Shown here piece by piece: positions 8,426-18,782 of a DNA stretch of 64,000 nucleotides. The DNA is taken from positions 53,504-117,503 of the forward strand of contig NZ_LQPS01000022.1 in assembly GCF_002101885.1 (NCBI RefSeq). The letters are read 5' to 3'. The position numbers were made by a program, and so were the translations under genes. Numbering within the stretch: position 1 is the stretch's first letter; each line of letters begins with the position of its first letter. The notes below the pieces were generated by a model that searched no databases, had not been told where the DNA came from, and saw only the letters and a list, made by a program, of their open reading frames with translations. This DNA is from Mycolicibacter senuensis. Lineage in GTDB: Bacteria > Actinomycetota > Actinomycetes > Mycobacteriales > Mycobacteriaceae.

Positions 8426-9880
8426 CTACGTGGACTGAGAAGCGCCTGTGACCGCCGCGGTCGGTTTCTTGCCGGCTGAGGTGGCTCCGCCCGGCAACAC
8501 CATCCGGAACGACGTCCCGGGCGGATCCCCGCCGGGAACGGTGTCTTCGATGGTGATCACCCCACCGTGTTTGAGCACCACCTGTTTGACGATCGCGAGC
8601 CCCAGGCCGGAGCCGGGCATCGCGCGCGCGGAGTCCGAGCGGTAGAAGCGTTCGAACACCAATTCCCGTTGATTCTCCGGGATTCCGGTCCCCTGATCCG
8701 ACACGACCATCTCCACGTGCGTCGGGTCCAGCTGGCGCATCCGCAACCCAACGACCCCGCCCGAGGGGCTCCACTTGGCCGCGTTGTCGAGCAGGTTGAG
8801 CACCGCACGCGACAGACCCGCCGCGTCGCCGTACACGTGCCACGGCACCACCTGGATGTCGAACTCGATGTCGTTGCGGCGCCGCCTCACCCGCTCCATG
8901 CTGCGGTCGACGACCTCGGTGATATCGACCTGTTCGTTGGCGACCTCGCGTTGGTCGTCGCGGGTGAGATCCACCAAATCGCCTACCAGCGTGGACAATT
9001 CCTCGATCTGGCCGATCGCGTCGGCACGCAGATCCGCCATCTCCTCCTCGGGCAGCTGGGGCGCGCCCGGTGCCGCGGAGGCCATCAGCAGTTCGACGTT
9101 GGTGCGCAACGAGGTCAGCGGCGTCTTGAGTTCGTGCCCGGCGTCGGCGACCAGCCGCGCCTGTCGTTCCCGCGACTCGGCCAGCGCGCTCAGCATTGCA
9201 TTGAACGCCTCGGTGAGCCGGGCCAATTCGTCGCTGCCGTAGACCGGGATGGGCCGCAGGTCGTCGGTGCGCGCCACCCGCTCGGCGGCCTCGGTCAGCC
9301 GGCCCACGGGCCGCAGGCCGGTCCGGGTGACCATCCCGCCGGCGATGGCGGCAACCACGACACCGACCCCGCCGACGACCAGCAGCACCCACCGCAGCTT
9401 CATCGTCACCGCGCGGGTGGGCGCCAAACTCTTGGAGATCAACAGCGTGCTGCCGTTGGGCAGGTGTACCGCCAGCACCCGCTGGCCTGCCGCGGTGCGG
9501 CGCGACAAGAACAGTTCGCCACGGATGACGGCCTTCTCCTGCTGCCCGACCGGCAGCCGCTGGCCGGGCTGATTGGCGGTGTAGATCGACCGGCCGGGAT
9601 TGACCAGCATGGCGTTGACGTCGGAGTAGGCGGTGCCCTCGATGGCCTTGCGCGGATCGGCGGCCAGCGAACCGCTGGCGATCAACATCTCGGTGCGACT
9701 CTGCAGTTGATTGTCGATGTCGTTGTACAGCGCCGCCGAGATCACCGCGTAGACGGCGACGGCCATCAACACCACCACCAGCGCCACCATCGACATCGCC
9801 AGCAGCATCACCCGCCAGCGCAGCGACAGGGATGTGCTCTGCGCCGAAGCGCCGTCCTGCCGCCGGTGGAAAAACTGCAT
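8426..9880 (-). CDS. mprB: Sensor histidine kinase MprB
   Basis: MprB senses envelope stress (detergent, misfolded extracytoplasmic protein) and phosphorylates MprA. The 484-residue protein has TM1 (about 25-50), an extracytoplasmic domain, TM2 (about 163-185) and a HAMP segment. The HisKA motif A-G-H-E-L-K-T-P-L carries phospho-acceptor His249, and the HATPase_c domain has N-L-L-D-N-A-A-K, D-Q-G-T-G-I-P and G-S-G-L-G-L-A boxes. Its ATG overlaps the mprA stop by one base (TGATG), so the two are translationally coupled. PepD is the next gene and a likely regulatory target. Confidence 0.96.
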   Translation of the reverse strand: MQFFHRRQDGASAQSTSLSLRWRVMLLAMSMVALVVVLMAVAVYAVISAALYNDIDNQLQSRTEMLIASGSLAADPRKAIEGTAYSDVNAMLVNPGRSIYTANQPGQRLPVGQQEKAVIRGELFLSRRTAAGQRVLAVHLPNGSTLLISKSLAPTRAVTMKLRWVLLVVGGVGVVVAAIAGGMVTRTGLRPVGRLTEAAERVARTDDLRPIPVYGSDELARLTEAFNAMLSALAESRERQARLVADAGHELKTPLTSLRTNVELLMASAAPGAPQLPEEEMADLRADAIGQIEELSTLVGDLVDLTRDDQREVANEQVDITEVVDRSMERVRRRRNDIEFDIQVVPWHVYGDAAGLSRAVLNLLDNAAKWSPSGGVVGLRMRQLDPTHVEMVVSDQGTGIPENQRELVFERFYRSDSARAMPGSGLGLAIVKQVVLKHGGVITIEDTVPGGDPPGTSFRMVLPGGATSAGKKPTAAVTGASQST

Positions 9881-10572
9881 CAGGGTGGTGTCTCGCGAAG
9901 CACGTAACCCACCCCGCGAACGGTGTAGATCAGCCGCGGCTCCCCTTCGGCTTCAGTCTTGCGACGCAGGTACCCGATGTAGACCTCCAGCGCATTTCCC
10001 GAGGTGGGAAAGTCGAAGCCCCACACCTCCTCGAGAATGCGGCTGCGGGTGAGCACGCGGCGCGGGTTGGCGATCAACATCTCCAGCAACGCGAATTCGG
10101 TCCTGGTGAGGCTGATCTGCCGGTCACCGCGGGTCACCTCGCGGGTCACCGGGTCCAGCGTCAGGTCTTCGAACGACATCGCGACCGATTCGGACAGGTC
10201 CTCGGCGGTGGTGCGGCGCAGCAACGCCCGCATCCGCGCCAGCAGTTCCTCCAGGGCGAACGGCTTGGGCAGGTAGTCGTCGGCGCCGGCGTCCAGCCCG
10301 GCCACCCGCTCGGAGACCGAGTCGCGAGCGGTCAACACCAGAATCGGCAGGTCGTCACCGGTGCTGCGCAGCTGACGGCAGACCTCCAGGCCGTCCAGCC
10401 GCGGCATCATGACGTCCAGGATCATCGCATCGGGCCGGTCGTTGCTGATCGCCTCGAGTGCCTCGACGCCGTCAGTGGCCAACGAGACGGAATAACCATT
10501 GAACGACAGCGACCTGCGCAGCGATTCGCGCACCGCGCGGTCATCATCAACAACCAGTACCCGGGTAGCCAT
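9880..10572 (-). CDS. mprA: Response regulator MprA
   Basis: This is a 230-residue OmpR/PhoB-family regulator. The receiver domain has the acidic pocket D9-D10-D11, phospho-acceptor Asp53 in L-D-V-M-M-P and the conserved Lys in Y-L-P-K-P-F. The C-terminal winged helix (about 130-230) contains the [13 protein letters not shown] recognition region. It partners MprB, which overlaps it by one base. Known family targets in M. tuberculosis are sigE, sigB, pepD and its own operon. The gene follows rpmF after 63 bp. Confidence 0.96.
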   Translation of the reverse strand: MATRVLVVDDDRAVRESLRRSLSFNGYSVSLATDGVEALEAISNDRPDAMILDVMMPRLDGLEVCRQLRSTGDDLPILVLTARDSVSERVAGLDAGADDYLPKPFALEELLARMRALLRRTTAEDLSESVAMSFEDLTLDPVTREVTRGDRQISLTRTEFALLEMLIANPRRVLTRSRILEEVWGFDFPTSGNALEVYIGYLRRKTEAEGEPRLIYTVRGVGYVLRETPP

Positions 10573-10635
10573 GTGTGCTATCCAATCATCGAAGGGCGAG
10601 CTGGAGCGTCAGGCGCCGGTCGTGTCGGAGCCCTA

Positions 10636-10809
10636 TTAGCGACGGTCGAGATCAATGAGGCCCAGTCGGGCGGCCTTGAGAAGCCGGCGCGGCACCTTGT
10701 GTGAGCGGCCGGCGACCGACACGTTGACCAGGCCGGTAGCCTCGGCCTTCCACTGCGCGCGGCGGGAACGGGTGTTCGCGCGCGACATCCTGCGCTTCGG
10801 CACGGCCAT
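10636..10809 (-). CDS. rpmF: 50S ribosomal protein L32
   Basis: The 57-residue protein begins [10 protein letters not shown], the canonical L32 start, and ends L-G-L-I-D-L-D-R-R. The ATG at 10809 is correct; the reading frame continues upstream without a plausible start. It has no CxxC zinc motif, so it is a zinc-independent L32. It lies directly upstream of mprAB, matching M. tuberculosis Rv0979A. The intervening PE_PGRS genes known from that species around this position are absent here. Confidence 0.95.
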   Translation of the reverse strand: MAVPKRRMSRANTRSRRAQWKAEATGLVNVSVAGRSHKVPRRLLKAARLGLIDLDRR

Positions 10810-10933
10810 GGTCGAGCATCTCCTCAAAAATTGTGCGGGCTGCCGCCAGATACCAGGCAGATACCGATAGCGGGACTTCTGCAAAAGAATAGCGCCTAAT
10901 CGGCGTCGGCTCCAAAATGGCACAGCCGAAGCT

Positions 10934-10979
10934 TCAGCGGGGCGCGAAAGAAGAGAGGCGAAGCTGGGACCGCCGTATG
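10934..10979 (+). repeat. Imperfect repeat, copy B
   Basis: This is the partner of the repeat at 6903-6948. It starts TTCAGCGGGGC and shares the GAGGCGAAGC and CCGCCG blocks. It lies in the 260-bp gap between the divergent rpmF and the AtuA-family gene, beyond any obvious promoter element. No coding frame is supported in this gap. Confidence 0.4.
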
Positions 10980-11069
10980 GGGTCGGCGGCCACAACAGGG
11001 GGCCTCCACCTTGACGCGACACCAGCGGTACCGGATAACCTACCGGTTGGTTGAGTGATGGGATGGCGC

Positions 11070-12815
11070 ATGACAGCAGCGGTTCGGATCGGTAACTGCT
11101 CAGGCTTCTACGGCGACCGGCACGCGGCGATGCACGAAATGCTCACCGGGGGCGACCTGGACTACCTCACCGGGGACTACCTGGCCGAGCTGACCATGCT
11201 GATCCTGGGGCGGGATCGGATGAAGCATCCGGAACGCGGGTACGCCAAGACCTTCCTGACCCAACTCGAACAATGCCTCGGCCTCGCCCGTGACCAGGGC
11301 GTTCGCATCGTGGCCAACGCCGGCGGGCTCAATCCGGCCGGACTGGCCGACGCGGTGCGGGAACTGGCCGACCGACTCGGCATCCCGGCGCGGGTGGCCC
11401 ACGTCGAAGGCGACGACCTGCTGCCCCATGTGGAAGCGCTGGGTCTCGGAGCCGCCGGGCCGGCGACATCAGGCGGCAGCTCTCCCCTGACCGCGAACGC
11501 CTACCTGGGCGGCTGGGGCATCGCCGAGTGCCTGGCCGGCGGAGCGGACGTCGTGATCACCGGCCGGGTCACCGACGCCTCACTGACCGTCGGACCCGCC
11601 GCCGCACACTTCGGCTGGAATCGCACCGACTACGACCGGCTCGCCGGGGCGGTGGTGGCCGGTCACGTCACCGAATGCGGCATCCAGGCCAGCGGCGGCA
11701 ATTACGCCTTCTTCACCGAGGTTCCCACCGAGCAGCTGCTGTATCCCGGCTTCCCGCTCGCCGAGATCCACGCCGACGGGTCGTCGGTGATCACCAAGCA
11801 TCCCGGCACCGGCGGGCTGGTCAGCGTCGACACCGTCACCGCGCAGCTGCTCTACGAGGTCGGCGGGGCCCGCTACGCCAATCCCGACGTCACCGCCCGG
11901 ATCGACAGCATCGAACTGGCGTCGGACGGCCCGGACCGGGTCCGCATCACCGGCGTGACCGGCGAGCCACCCCCGCCCACCTACAAGGTGTCGCTCAACA
12001 GCATCGGCGGATTCCGCAACTCCACCACCTTCGTACTGACCGGCCTGCACATCGAGGCCAAGGCCGAACTGGTGCGCACCCAGCTGGAGGCGGCGCTGCG
12101 GGTGCGTCCGGCCGAGCTGGAATGGACCTTGGCCCGCACCGACCACCCCGACGCCGACACCGAGGAGACCGCCAGCGCCCTGCTGCACTGTGTGGTGCGC
12201 GACCCCGACCCGGCCAACGTGGGCCGCAAGTTCTCCGCGGCCGGCGTCGAACTCGCATTGGCCAGCTACCCGGGGTTCTGTGTCACCGCCCCGCCCGGTG
12301 ACGGCCAGGTCTACGGGGTGTTCACCCCGGGCTACGTCGACGCCACGGCAGTGCCGCACGTCGCGGTACACGCCGACGGCACCCGGGTCGACATCGCGTC
12401 CGCCTCGGAAACGCTTGAGCTGGCCCCCGCCGAGGACCCCGCACTACCCGAGCCGTTGCCGGCCGGGCCGACCCGGCGCGCGCCGCTGGGGTTGATCGCC
12501 GGCGCCCGCAGCGGCGACAAGGGCGGGTCGGCCAATGTCGGGGTCTGGGTGCGCACCGCGGAGCAGTGGCGCTGGCTGGCGCACACGCTGACGCCTGCCA
12601 AGCTGCGCGAACTGCTGCCCGAGACCGCCGAGTTGCCGGTCAGCCGCCATCTGCTGCCCAAGCTGCGCGCGGTGAACTTCGTCATCGAAGGCATCCTCGG
12701 CCAGGGCGTGGCCTACCAGGCCCGCTTCGACCCGCAGGCCAAGGGGCTGGGCGAATGGTTGCGCAGCCGTCATCTCGAGATACCCGAACAGCTGCTGTCA
12801 GAAAGGGCACCGTGA
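11070..12815 (+). CDS. AtuA family (DUF1446) protein, Rv0976c homologue
   Basis: The 581-residue protein matches the acyclic terpene utilisation AtuA family. It opens [13 protein letters not shown], contains [14 protein letters not shown], and its C-terminal part has the [13 protein letters not shown] motif. In Pseudomonas atuA heads the citronellol/geraniol degradation operon, but its biochemical role is not known. Here it heads an operon of two acyl-CoA dehydrogenases, a biotin carboxylase pair and an enoyl-CoA hydratase, the same gene types. It overlaps the next gene by four bases (GTGA). The start is taken as ATG 11070; GTG 11055 and ATG 11058 are in-frame alternatives. Confidence 0.88.
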   Translation: MTAAVRIGNCSGFYGDRHAAMHEMLTGGDLDYLTGDYLAELTMLILGRDRMKHPERGYAKTFLTQLEQCLGLARDQGVRIVANAGGLNPAGLADAVRELADRLGIPARVAHVEGDDLLPHVEALGLGAAGPATSGGSSPLTANAYLGGWGIAECLAGGADVVITGRVTDASLTVGPAAAHFGWNRTDYDRLAGAVVAGHVTECGIQASGGNYAFFTEVPTEQLLYPGFPLAEIHADGSSVITKHPGTGGLVSVDTVTAQLLYEVGGARYANPDVTARIDSIELASDGPDRVRITGVTGEPPPPTYKVSLNSIGGFRNSTTFVLTGLHIEAKAELVRTQLEAALRVRPAELEWTLARTDHPDADTEETASALLHCVVRDPDPANVGRKFSAAGVELALASYPGFCVTAPPGDGQVYGVFTPGYVDATAVPHVAVHADGTRVDIASASETLELAPAEDPALPEPLPAGPTRRAPLGLIAGARSGDKGGSANVGVWVRTAEQWRWLAHTLTPAKLRELLPETAELPVSRHLLPKLRAVNFVIEGILGQGVAYQARFDPQAKGLGEWLRSRHLEIPEQLLSERAP

Positions 12816-13972
12816 GTATCTGGACCACCGAAGAACGCCAGGCGCTGCGCAAGACCGTGCGCGGTTTCGTCGAGCTCGAGATCGCCCCGCACATCGACGA
12901 GTGGGAACGCAGCGGCGAGCTACCGCGCGAACTGCACCGCAAGGCCGCCGAGGTCGGCTTGCTGGGGGCCGGCTTCCCCGAGGAGGTCGGCGGCAGTGGC
13001 GGCGACGGCGCCGACGCGGTGATCGTCTGCGAGGAGATGCACCAGGCCGGTGCACCCGGCGGGGTGTTCGCCTCCCTGTTCACCTGCGGTATCGCGGTGC
13101 CGCACATGATCGCCTCGGGTGACAACCGGCTGATCGAGGAGTTCGTCCGCCCCACGCTGGCCGGGGAGAAGATCGGCGCACTGGCCATCACCGAGCCCGG
13201 CGGGGGCTCTGATGTCGGACACCTGCGCACCACCGCGCGGCTGGACGGGGATCACTACGTGGTCAACGGCTCCAAGACCTTCATCACCTCGGCGGTGCGC
13301 GCCGACTATGTGGTCACCGCGGTGCGCACCGGTGGCCCGGGCGCGGCCGGGGTGTCGCTGCTGGTCGTCGAGAAAGACGGCCTCGGCTGCTCACCTGGTC
13401 TTCAAGTCTCGCGCAAGCTGGACAAGATGGGCTGGCGCTCCAGCGACACCGCCGAACTGTCCTACGTCGACGCCAGGGTGCCGACGGCGAACCTGGTCGG
13501 CGCCGAGAACACCGGATTCGCCCAGATCGCCGCGGCGTTCGTCTCCGAACGGGTCGGGCTGGCCGCGCAGGCCTACGCCAGCGCGCAGCGTTGCCTGGAC
13601 CTGACCCTGGCGTGGTGCCGGGACCGGGAGACCTTCGGCCGGCCGCTGATCTCTCGGCAGCCGGTGCAGAACACGCTGGCCGAGATGGCCCGCCGGATCG
13701 ATGTGGCTCGGGTCTACACCCGCCACGTCGTCGAGCGCCAACTGGCCGGGGAGTTCAATCTCATCGCCGAGGTGTGTTTCGCCAAGAACACCGCGGTGGA
13801 GGCCGGTGAATGGGTGGCCCATCAGGCGGTGCAGCTCTTCGGCGGCATGGGCTATATGGCCGAATCGGAGGTGGAGCGTCAGTATCGGGACATGCGCATC
13901 ATCGGGATCGGCGGCGGAACCACCGAGATCCTGACCTCACTGGCCGCCAAGACCCTGGGATATCAATCGTGA
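12812..13972 (+). CDS. fadE13: Acyl-CoA dehydrogenase FadE13-type
   Basis: This FAD enzyme introduces the alpha-beta double bond in an acyl-CoA. The 386-residue length is normal. The FAD-binding A-I-T-E-P-G-G-G-S-D lies near residue 130, and the C-terminal domain holds the G-G-M-G-Y-M motif. The usual catalytic Glu of the C-terminal E-G-T motif is replaced: the sequence reads G-G-G-T-T-E-I. The probable base is Glu246 (S-E-R-V-G-L-A-A), the position used by isovaleryl-CoA-type enzymes, which suits branched substrates. The start GTG overlaps the AtuA stop, and the stop overlaps the accD2 start, both by four bases. Confidence 0.92.
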   Translation: MSIWTTEERQALRKTVRGFVELEIAPHIDEWERSGELPRELHRKAAEVGLLGAGFPEEVGGSGGDGADAVIVCEEMHQAGAPGGVFASLFTCGIAVPHMIASGDNRLIEEFVRPTLAGEKIGALAITEPGGGSDVGHLRTTARLDGDHYVVNGSKTFITSAVRADYVVTAVRTGGPGAAGVSLLVVEKDGLGCSPGLQVSRKLDKMGWRSSDTAELSYVDARVPTANLVGAENTGFAQIAAAFVSERVGLAAQAYASAQRCLDLTLAWCRDRETFGRPLISRQPVQNTLAEMARRIDVARVYTRHVVERQLAGEFNLIAEVCFAKNTAVEAGEWVAHQAVQLFGGMGYMAESEVERQYRDMRIIGIGGGTTEILTSLAAKTLGYQS

Positions 13973-15564
13973 CGACCTTGAAGTCCACCCTGGACCCCAA
14001 TTCCCCCGCCTACGTCGAGGCGGCCTCAGCGCTGACCGACAAGCTCGCCGAGATCGATGCCGAGCACGCCAAGGCACTCGCCGGCGGTGGACCGAAGTAC
14101 GTCGAACGCCACCACGCCCGGGGCAAACTCACCGCGCGGGAACGCATCGAGCTGCTCATCGACGCCGACTCGCCGTTCTTGGAGCTGTGCCCGCTGGCGG
14201 CCTGGGGCAGCGACTTCCAGGTCGGCGCCAGCGTGGTGACCGGAATCGGTGCGGTCAGCGGCGTCGAGTGCCTGATCATCGCCAACGACCCGACGGTCAA
14301 AGGCGGCACATCGAACCCGTGGACGCTGCGAAAGATTCTGCGGGCCAACCAGATCGCCTTTGAGAATCGGCTTCCGCTGATCTCCCTGGTGGAATCCGGT
14401 GGGGCGGACCTGCCCACCCAGAAGGAAGTGTTCATCCCCGGCGGCCAGATGTTCCGCGACCTGACCCGGCTGTCGGCCGCCGGCATCCCGACCATCGCGC
14501 TGGTGTTCGGCAACTCCACCGCCGGCGGGGCCTATGTGCCCGGCATGTCCGACCACGTGGTGATGATCCGGGAACGCTCGAAGGTGTTCCTGGCCGGGCC
14601 GCCGCTGGTGAAGATGGCCACCGGCGAGGAATCCGACGACGAATCGCTCGGCGGCGCCGAGATGCACTCCCGCACGTCCGGCCTGGGCGACTACTTCGCC
14701 AACGACGAGCTCGACGCAGTGCGCATCGGCCGCCGGATCGTGGCCCGGCTCAACTGGGTCAAGCAGGGTCCGCGGCCTCGCCCGGTGATCGAGCCGAAGT
14801 ACGACGCCGAGGAACTGATCGGCATCGTGCCGGCCGACCTGCGCATCCCGTTCGATCCGCGGGACGTGATCGCCCGCATCGTCGACGGCTCGGACTTCGA
14901 CGAGTTCAAGGCCATGTACGGCTCGTCGCTGATCACCGGCTGGGCCCGGCTGCACGGATATCCGATCGGCATCCTGGCCAACGCGCGCGGGGTGCTGTTC
15001 AGCGAGGAATCCCAGAAGGCCACCCAGTTCATCCAGCTGGCCAACCGGTCCAACACCCCACTGTTGTTCCTGCACAACACCACCGGGTACATGGTCGGCA
15101 AAGCCTACGAAGAGGGCGGCATGATCAAGCACGGCTCGATGATGATCAACGCCGTGTCGAACTCGACGGTGCCGCACATCTCGCTGCTGATCGGGGCCTC
15201 CTACGGCGCCGGGCATTACGGCATGTGCGGGCGGGCCTACGATCCGCGGTTCCTGTTCGCCTGGCCGAGCTCCAAAGCCGCGGTGATGGGCGGCACGCAG
15301 TTGGCCGGGGTCATCTCGATCGTGAGCCGCGCCGCCGCCGAGGCCCGCGGCCAGCAGGTGGACGAGGCGGCCGATGCGGCGTTGAAGGCCGCGATCGAAG
15401 CCCAGATCGAAGCCGAGTCGCTGCCGATGTTCCTGTCCGGCCGGCTCTACGACGACGGGGTCATCGACCCGCGCGACACCCGAACGGTGTTGGGAATGTG
15501 TCTGTCCGCCATCGCCAATGGCCCGGTCGAGGGGACGTCGAACTTCGGCGTCTTCCGGATGTAG
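13969..15564 (+). CDS. accD2: Acyl-CoA carboxylase carboxyltransferase (beta) subunit AccD2
   Basis: This 531-residue subunit transfers CO2 from carboxybiotin to an acyl-CoA. It has two crotonase-like halves. The first contains the S-G-G-A-D-L-P acyl-CoA oxyanion region. The second contains the G-A-S-Y-G-A-G-H-Y-G-M-C-G biotin-binding region and A-V-M-G-G. Overall it resembles methylcrotonyl-/geranyl-CoA carboxylase beta chains more than propionyl-CoA ones. The GTG start at 13969 is four-base coupled to fadE13. The biotin-carrying alpha subunit accA2 follows after 41 bp. Substrate is not known; the AtuA context suggests a beta-methyl-branched enoyl-CoA. Confidence 0.92.
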   Translation: MTTLKSTLDPNSPAYVEAASALTDKLAEIDAEHAKALAGGGPKYVERHHARGKLTARERIELLIDADSPFLELCPLAAWGSDFQVGASVVTGIGAVSGVECLIIANDPTVKGGTSNPWTLRKILRANQIAFENRLPLISLVESGGADLPTQKEVFIPGGQMFRDLTRLSAAGIPTIALVFGNSTAGGAYVPGMSDHVVMIRERSKVFLAGPPLVKMATGEESDDESLGGAEMHSRTSGLGDYFANDELDAVRIGRRIVARLNWVKQGPRPRPVIEPKYDAEELIGIVPADLRIPFDPRDVIARIVDGSDFDEFKAMYGSSLITGWARLHGYPIGILANARGVLFSEESQKATQFIQLANRSNTPLLFLHNTTGYMVGKAYEEGGMIKHGSMMINAVSNSTVPHISLLIGASYGAGHYGMCGRAYDPRFLFAWPSSKAAVMGGTQLAGVISIVSRAAAEARGQQVDEAADAALKAAIEAQIEAESLPMFLSGRLYDDGVIDPRDTRTVLGMCLSAIANGPVEGTSNFGVFRM

Positions 15565-15605
15565 TGGATACCGCCGATGAGCGCTTGCGCGAAGAGGACA
15601 ATCAG

Positions 15606-17597
15606 ATGAGCATCAGCAATGTCCTGGTGGCCAACCGCGGTGAGATCGCCCGTAGGGTCTTCGCCACCTGCCGCCGACTGGGCCTGGGCACCGTCGCGGT
15701 CTACACCGACCCCGACGCGGGCATGCCGCACGTCGCCGAAGCCGACGCGAAGGTGCGACTGCCGGAGACCACCAGCTACCTGTCGGCCGAGGCGATCATC
15801 GCCGCGGCCCGTGCCGCCGGCGCCGACGCGATCCACCCCGGCTACGGATTCCTTTCCGAAAACGCCGATTTCGCCGCGGCCGTGCAGGCCGCCGGGCTGA
15901 CCTGGATCGGGCCGCCGGTGACCGCGGTGACCTCGATGGGCTCCAAGATCGAGTCGAAGAAGATGATGGCCGCCGCCGGGGTTCCGGTCCTGGAAGAACT
16001 GGACCCGGCAGCGGTCACCGCCGACCAACTCCCGGTGCTGGTGAAGGCCTCCGCCGGCGGTGGCGGCCGCGGCATGCGGGTGGTCACCGAACTGTCGGCG
16101 CTGGCCGACGAGGTCGCGGCCGCCCAGCGTGAAGCCGCCTCGGCATTCGGGGATCCGACGGTGTTCTGCGAGCGCTACCTGCCGACCGGCCACCACATCG
16201 AGGTCCAGGTGATGGCCGATGCGCACGGCACGGTGTGGGCGGTCGGTGAGCGGGAGTGCTCGATTCAGCGCCGTCACCAGAAGGTCATCGAGGAGGCGCC
16301 TTCCCCGCTGGTCGAGCGCACCCCCGGGATGCGCGCCAAACTCTTCGAGGCCGCCCGGTTGGCGGCGAGCGCGATCGGCTACACCGGCGCAGGGACGGTG
16401 GAGTTCCTGGCCGACTCCCGCGGCCAGTTCTACTTCCTGGAGATGAACACCCGACTGCAGGTCGAGCACCCGGTCACCGAGGAGACGACCGGTGTCGACC
16501 TGGTCGAGCTGCAGATCGCGGTGGCTGACGGCGCCCGACTCGACCCCGAACCTCCGGCGACCCAAGGGCATTCGATCGAGGTGCGGCTCTACGCCGAGGA
16601 CCCCGGCAGAGGCTGGCAACCACAGGCCGGGCCGGTGCACGCCATCGACATCCCCGGCGTGGCGGCGCGTTTCGGTTCGCTGTGCCGGCACACCGGTATC
16701 CGGCTGGACTCCGGTGTGGTCGACGGATCGACCGTCTCGATCCACTACGACCCGATGCTGGCCAAGGTGATCAGCTACGCGCCCACCCGCCGGCAGGCGG
16801 CCACCGTACTGGCCGGCGCGCTGGCCCGTACCCGGCTGCACGGGCTGCGCACCAACCGCGACCTGCTGGTCAACGTGCTGCGCCACCCGGCGTTCCTGGA
16901 CGGGGCGACCGACACGGCATTCTTCGACACCCACGGCCTGACCGAACTGTCCGCGCCGCTGGCCGACACGGCGACGGTCCGCAGCTCGGCGATCGCGGCC
17001 GCGCTGGCCGACGCCGCACACAACCGGGCCACCGCGGAGGCGTTCGGCTCCATTCCCGGTGGCTGGCGCAACGTGCCGTCGGGATTTCAGACCAAGACCT
17101 ACGCGGCCGACGACGGCACCGAGCACCGGATCGACTACCGGTTCACCCGAACCGGATTGATCGTCAACGATTGCGATGTCAGTCTGGTCTCGGCCGGACC
17201 CGACGAGGTGGCGCTGGCCGACCCGGCCGGTGTCGCCCGCACGTTCACGGTCGCCCGCTACGGCCCAGACTTCCAAGACGTCTACGTCGACTCCCCCGCC
17301 GGCGGCGTGCACCTGGTGGCGTTGCCGCGATTCCCGGACCCCGAATCCGCCGTCGAGCAGGGATCACTGCTGGCACCGATGCCCGGCAACGTGATCCGGC
17401 TGGGCGCCGAACCGGGTGACACGGTGACCGCCGGCCAACCACTGATCTGGCTGGAAGCCATGAAGATGGAGCACACCATCACCGCCCCGGCCGACGGGGT
17501 GCTCACCCAGCTCAACGTCGAACCCGGCGATCAGGTAGAAGTCGGCGCCGTGCTGGCCCGTGTCGAACAGCCCCATGCAGAAGGAGACCCACAGTGA
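15606..17597 (+). CDS. accA2: Acyl-CoA carboxylase biotin-carboxylase/BCCP (alpha) subunit AccA2
   Basis: The 663-residue subunit carboxylates its own biotin with ATP and bicarbonate. The N-terminal biotin carboxylase domain begins V-L-V-A-N-R-G-E-I-A-R. The ATP-grasp glycine loop K-A-S-A-G-G-G-G-R-G-M-R follows near residue 150, then E-M-N-T-R-L-Q-V-E-H-P. A linker domain leads to the C-terminal carrier domain with E-A-M-K-M-E-H, where Lys620 is the biotinylation site. The ATG is preceded by GAGGA. It works with AccD2 just upstream and is four-base coupled to the next dehydrogenase gene. Confidence 0.95.
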   Translation: MSISNVLVANRGEIARRVFATCRRLGLGTVAVYTDPDAGMPHVAEADAKVRLPETTSYLSAEAIIAAARAAGADAIHPGYGFLSENADFAAAVQAAGLTWIGPPVTAVTSMGSKIESKKMMAAAGVPVLEELDPAAVTADQLPVLVKASAGGGGRGMRVVTELSALADEVAAAQREAASAFGDPTVFCERYLPTGHHIEVQVMADAHGTVWAVGERECSIQRRHQKVIEEAPSPLVERTPGMRAKLFEAARLAASAIGYTGAGTVEFLADSRGQFYFLEMNTRLQVEHPVTEETTGVDLVELQIAVADGARLDPEPPATQGHSIEVRLYAEDPGRGWQPQAGPVHAIDIPGVAARFGSLCRHTGIRLDSGVVDGSTVSIHYDPMLAKVISYAPTRRQAATVLAGALARTRLHGLRTNRDLLVNVLRHPAFLDGATDTAFFDTHGLTELSAPLADTATVRSSAIAAALADAAHNRATAEAFGSIPGGWRNVPSGFQTKTYAADDGTEHRIDYRFTRTGLIVNDCDVSLVSAGPDEVALADPAGVARTFTVARYGPDFQDVYVDSPAGGVHLVALPRFPDPESAVEQGSLLAPMPGNVIRLGAEPGDTVTAGQPLIWLEAMKMEHTITAPADGVLTQLNVEPGDQVEVGAVLARVEQPHAEGDPQ

Positions 17598-18772
17598 CCG
17601 ATTCCACCAGCGACACCAGCTTCATCGAGAACGACGAACGTCGCGCCCTGCGCGAGGCGGTCGCGGCGATGGCCCGCAACTACGGCCAGGACTACTACCT
17701 GGAGAAGGCCCGCGCCGGGGAGCACACCGACGAACTGTGGGACGAGGCGGGCAAGCTCGGCTTCATCGGCGTCAACCTGCCCGAGGAGTACGGCGGCGGC
17801 GGCGCCGGCATGTACGAGCTGTCGCTGGTCATGGAAGAGATGTCGGCCAACGGCTGCGCGCTGCTGATGATGGTCGTCTCGCCGGCCATCAACGGCACCA
17901 TCATCTCCAAGTTCGGCACCGACGAGCAGAAGAAGCGGTGGATCCCCGGTATCGCCGACGGGTCGCTGACGATGGCCTTCGCCATCACCGAGCCCGATGC
18001 CGGGTCGAACTCGCACAAGATCACCACGACCGCGCGCCGCGACGGGTCGGACTGGATCCTCAAGGGTCAGAAAACCTTCATCTCCGGTGTCGATCAGGCG
18101 CAGGCGGTGCTGGTGGTCGGCCGTAGTGAAGACGCCAAGACCGGCAATCTGCGGCCCGCGCTGTTCGTGGTGCCCACCGACACCCCCGGCCTGAACTACA
18201 CGCCGATCGAGATGGAGTTGGTCAGCCCGGAGCGTCAGTTCCAGGTCTTCCTCGACGACGTCCGGCTGCCGGCCGACGCGTTGGTAGGTTCCGAGGACGC
18301 CGCCATCGCGCAGCTGTTCGCCGGGCTGAACCCCGAACGCATCATGGGCGCGGCCAGCGCGGTCGGCATGGGCCGCTTCGCGATCGGCAAGGCCGTCGAC
18401 TACGTCAACACCCGCCAGGTGTGGAAGACCCCGATCGGCGCGCACCAGGGTCTGTCGCATCCGCTGGCGGCGAACCACATCGAGATCCAGTTGGCCAAGC
18501 TGATGATGCAGAAGGCGGCGACGTTGTACGACGCCGGCGACGACTTCGGGGCCGCGGAGGCGGCCAACATGGCCAAGTACGCCGCCGGCGAGGCGTCGAC
18601 GCGGGCGGTTGATCAGGCGGTGCAGTCGCTCGGCGGTAACGGCCTGACCAAGGAATACGGCATCGCCGCGGCGATCACCTCGTCCCGGCTGGCGCGGATC
18701 GCGCCGGTGAGCCGGGAGATGATCCTGAACTTCGTCGCGCAGACGTCGCTGGGCCTGCCTCGAAGCTACTGA
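17594..18772 (+). CDS. fadE12: Acyl-CoA dehydrogenase FadE12-type
   Basis: This second acyl-CoA dehydrogenase of the operon has 392 residues. The N-terminal helical domain contains N-L-P-E-E-Y-G-G-G-G, the FAD loop A-I-T-E-P-D-A-G-S-N lies near residue 132, and S-L-G-G-N-G is in the C-terminal domain. As in its neighbour, the C-terminal catalytic E-G-T motif is missing (the region reads I-A-P-V-S-R-E-M). The likely base is Glu248 (L-N-P-E-R-I). The GTG start overlaps the accA2 stop by four bases. The enoyl-CoA hydratase gene follows after 10 bp. Confidence 0.92.
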   Translation: MTDSTSDTSFIENDERRALREAVAAMARNYGQDYYLEKARAGEHTDELWDEAGKLGFIGVNLPEEYGGGGAGMYELSLVMEEMSANGCALLMMVVSPAINGTIISKFGTDEQKKRWIPGIADGSLTMAFAITEPDAGSNSHKITTTARRDGSDWILKGQKTFISGVDQAQAVLVVGRSEDAKTGNLRPALFVVPTDTPGLNYTPIEMELVSPERQFQVFLDDVRLPADALVGSEDAAIAQLFAGLNPERIMGAASAVGMGRFAIGKAVDYVNTRQVWKTPIGAHQGLSHPLAANHIEIQLAKLMMQKAATLYDAGDDFGAAEAANMAKYAAGEASTRAVDQAVQSLGGNGLTKEYGIAAAITSSRLARIAPVSREMILNFVAQTSLGLPRSY

Positions 18773-18782
18773 GGTCGTACTG

